This document shows positions 4,140 to 5,549 of a stretch of DNA of 5,549 nt, in pieces. Position 1 is the stretch's first letter. Each line of letters opens with the position of its first letter. The notes beneath the pieces were generated by a model that saw only the letters and a program-made list of their open reading frames with translations, ran no database searches and was not told where the DNA came from. The stretch spans positions 1 through 5,549 of the forward strand of contig WAMZ01000079.1 of NCBI GenBank assembly GCA_015522055.1, written 5' to 3'. The stretch comes from Candidatus Geothermarchaeota archaeon (lineage in GTDB: Archaea; Thermoproteota; Nitrososphaeria; Geothermarchaeales; JDFR-13). A program made the translations under genes and the position numbers.

Positions 4140-5549
4140 ATGTTGAATATTGGCCTCCTAGCTACCAAGGTCCTTGAGGATATGGATATAACAGAGGTAT
4201 TCGGTATACCGGGAACGCATATATACCATATCTTTAGGGGAATCGAGGACAGTAGGAAGATAAGAGCATTCATAAATAGACATGAGATGGCCACCACATT
4301 CATGGCGGAGGCCTATGCAAGGTCATCAGATAAAGTCGGCGTATCAATAGTCACGGCTGGCCCCGGGCTAACTAATGCATTAACCGGGCTTGGGCAGGCC
4401 TTCACGACAAGCAGCCCACTACTACTTATCTCTGGAGAGGTGCCTCCCAACCATAGATATGATTTTCATGGCGTGGATGAATCCGGCGTCCTAGACTGGA
4501 TGAGCCACCCCCTATGCAAGGCTTCATACACCATAGAGGACCCAGAAGAAGTGGAGGAGGGCATCAAATATGGGATAAGGGCGTGTAACAAGGGGAGGAA
4601 GGGCCCCGTACATATAGCGATACCTAGGAACATTCTAAGGGAAGAGACTGTGTATAAGGGGATAGATATAGGGGATGCCGATGCAGAGCCACCTCACATC
4701 AATATAGACCAGTATATAGTCGGAAAGGTAACCGTGGTATTCGGAGATGAAGCATGGTATCCAGAGATTATAGATAAGTTAAAGAACCTAGTATATACCC
4801 TAGGCGCACCATTCATAACTAGCATGGTATCCCTAGGCGCCGTCCCACAGTCTATAGACGGTTTCTCGGGATACTATGAAAAAAACTTCGCTCTCCATAA
4901 AGCGGCTGAGGTAGTACTTAAGGATACCGATACATTGATACTAATAGGAGTTAGACCCGATTCAGTAGATTCAAAATCACTGATGAAGGCCGCGGAGAGG
5001 GCTAGAAACATTATTCATATATTACCAAGCATACATATAAGGGGAGGCATATATGATATAATTGAAGAGAAGGACTCCATAGTAAAATACAAATTAACCG
5101 GATCGAAGAACGTTCTAGAAATATATACACCTGGATACAAGGCTCTAGACATTATACTCGAGGAGGCAGGGGGCTCCAAACCCATTGATATAGACCCAAG
5201 AAGTATTATGAGAGACTTTGATGATAGGCTTAAGGAGGAGGTTATGGAGCATTCCTCTAGGAAGCCGATCCACATGGGCTATGCATTATACATAATCCGA
5301 GATTATTTAAAGCCGGGATCCGTGGTCACAACGGATGTAGGAGGGAATGAGAGCTGGGCCAGGGATATTATAGGCATAAATGTAGATGTAAGATATCTGT
5401 ATGCATCTGGATTCGGGAGCCTAGGATACTCATTCCCCGCCGCCTTAGGGGCTAAAATAGCCAATCCAGGTAAGGATGTGATTAGTATAGCTGGCGACGG
5501 CTCCTTACTAATGAGTCTTATGGAGCTAGGTACAATGGCATTCTACAAC
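4140..5549 (+). CDS. thiamine-diphosphate enzyme of the acetolactate synthase/benzoylformate decarboxylase superfamily, 3' end cut off
   Basis: An open frame of 470 codons runs off the right edge; the family is usually about 530-580 residues, so roughly 60-110 are missing. The N-terminal Pyr domain (about 1-170) has VFGIPGTHIYHIF at 20-32, the conserved ThDP-activating glutamate E49 in NRHEMATTFMAEAYAR, SIVTAGPGLTNALTGLGQA at 69-87, and GRKGPVHIAIP at 152-162. A middle domain (about 190-345) includes LGAPFITSMVSLGAVP at 221-236 and TLILIGVRPDS at 265-275. The PP domain begins near 375 with VVTTDVGGNESWARD (395-409), GFGSLGYSFPAALGAKIA (424-441) and the diphosphate/Mg site GDG at 452-454; the Asn that completes the GDG-N motif would lie just past the edge. 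The reaction is ThDP-dependent decarboxylation or carboligation of a 2-oxo acid. It may be labelled an acetolactate synthase large subunit, but the FDDR-VTG segment of true synthases is replaced by RPDSVDS and no small subunit gene is visible upstream, so the substrate is open. Confidence 0.92.
   Translation, partial: MLNIGLLATKVLEDMDITEVFGIPGTHIYHIFRGIEDSRKIRAFINRHEMATTFMAEAYARSSDKVGVSIVTAGPGLTNALTGLGQAFTTSSPLLLISGEVPPNHRYDFHGVDESGVLDWMSHPLCKASYTIEDPEEVEEGIKYGIRACNKGRKGPVHIAIPRNILREETVYKGIDIGDADAEPPHINIDQYIVGKVTVVFGDEAWYPEIIDKLKNLVYTLGAPFITSMVSLGAVPQSIDGFSGYYEKNFALHKAAEVVLKDTDTLILIGVRPDSVDSKSLMKAAERARNIIHILPSIHIRGGIYDIIEEKDSIVKYKLTGSKNVLEIYTPGYKALDIILEEAGGSKPIDIDPRSIMRDFDDRLKEEVMEHSSRKPIHMGYALYIIRDYLKPGSVVTTDVGGNESWARDIIGINVDVRYLYASGFGSLGYSFPAALGAKIANPGKDVISIAGDGSLLMSLMELGTMAFYN

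Noticed and set aside
4115..4303. Minus-strand open frame crossing the divergent gap and the ThDP gene start
   Set aside because: It overlaps the conserved Pyr-domain coding region and lacks promoter and ribosome-binding site.
5015..5275. Minus-strand open frame within the ThDP gene, Ser/Ile/Leu-rich
   Set aside because: It is the complement of the middle-to-PP linker coding region; hydrophobicity is an artefact of composition.
1..5549. CRISPR array, insertion sequence, toxin-antitoxin or other defence system
   Set aside because: No direct repeat series, transposase motifs or small paired genes. A macrodomain alone (e.g. DarG-like) was considered, but there is no DarT-type partner beside it.

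Overview
The window looks like chromosomal DNA from a thermophilic archaeon of the Thermoproteota (Crenarchaeota); I cannot name the genus. The evidence is the strong use of ATA (Ile), AGG/AGA (Arg) and CTA (Leu) codons, AT-rich TATA-like boxes about 25-35 nt upstream of starts, several genes with almost no room for a leader, short GGTG/GGGG-type ribosome-binding sites on others, and gene families typical of such genomes (TrpB2, an aKMT-like methyltransferase, an archaeal PPP-family phosphatase). No tRNA, rRNA, CRISPR array, insertion sequence or phage-like module is visible.

Layout: positions 21-524 (minus) encode a small SAM-dependent methyltransferase of the archaeal protein-lysine methyltransferase type. 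Positions 592-1062 (minus) encode a flavin reductase-like FMN-binding split-barrel protein. A 194-bp divergent intergenic region (1063-1256) separates it from trpB2 (1257-2558, plus), a second-type tryptophan synthase beta chain. After a 47-bp gap comes a PPP-family Ser/Thr-type phosphatase (2606-3535, plus). Its 3' end overlaps by 12 bp, tail to tail, with a macrodomain gene (3524-4072, minus). A short 67-bp divergent promoter region, with a perfect TTAATATTAA palindrome near its centre, separates the macrodomain gene from a large thiamine-diphosphate enzyme (4140 to the right edge, plus). That last gene is cut by the window: 470 codons are visible and the C-terminus is missing.

How the genes may relate: this is not an obvious single operon or defence system. 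Transcription switches strand three times and most genes have their own plausible promoter. The clearest theme is inference only: three genes belong to families that add or remove protein modifications (lysine methylation, phosphate, ADP-ribose). TrpB2 and the ThDP enzyme are metabolic enzymes of amino-acid and 2-oxo-acid chemistry. The points most worth a second look are the ThDP enzyme, which lacks hallmark acetolactate synthase residues; the TrpB1-like KRED motif in an otherwise TrpB2-type protein; the overlapping convergent phosphatase/macrodomain pair; and the symmetric bidirectional promoter.
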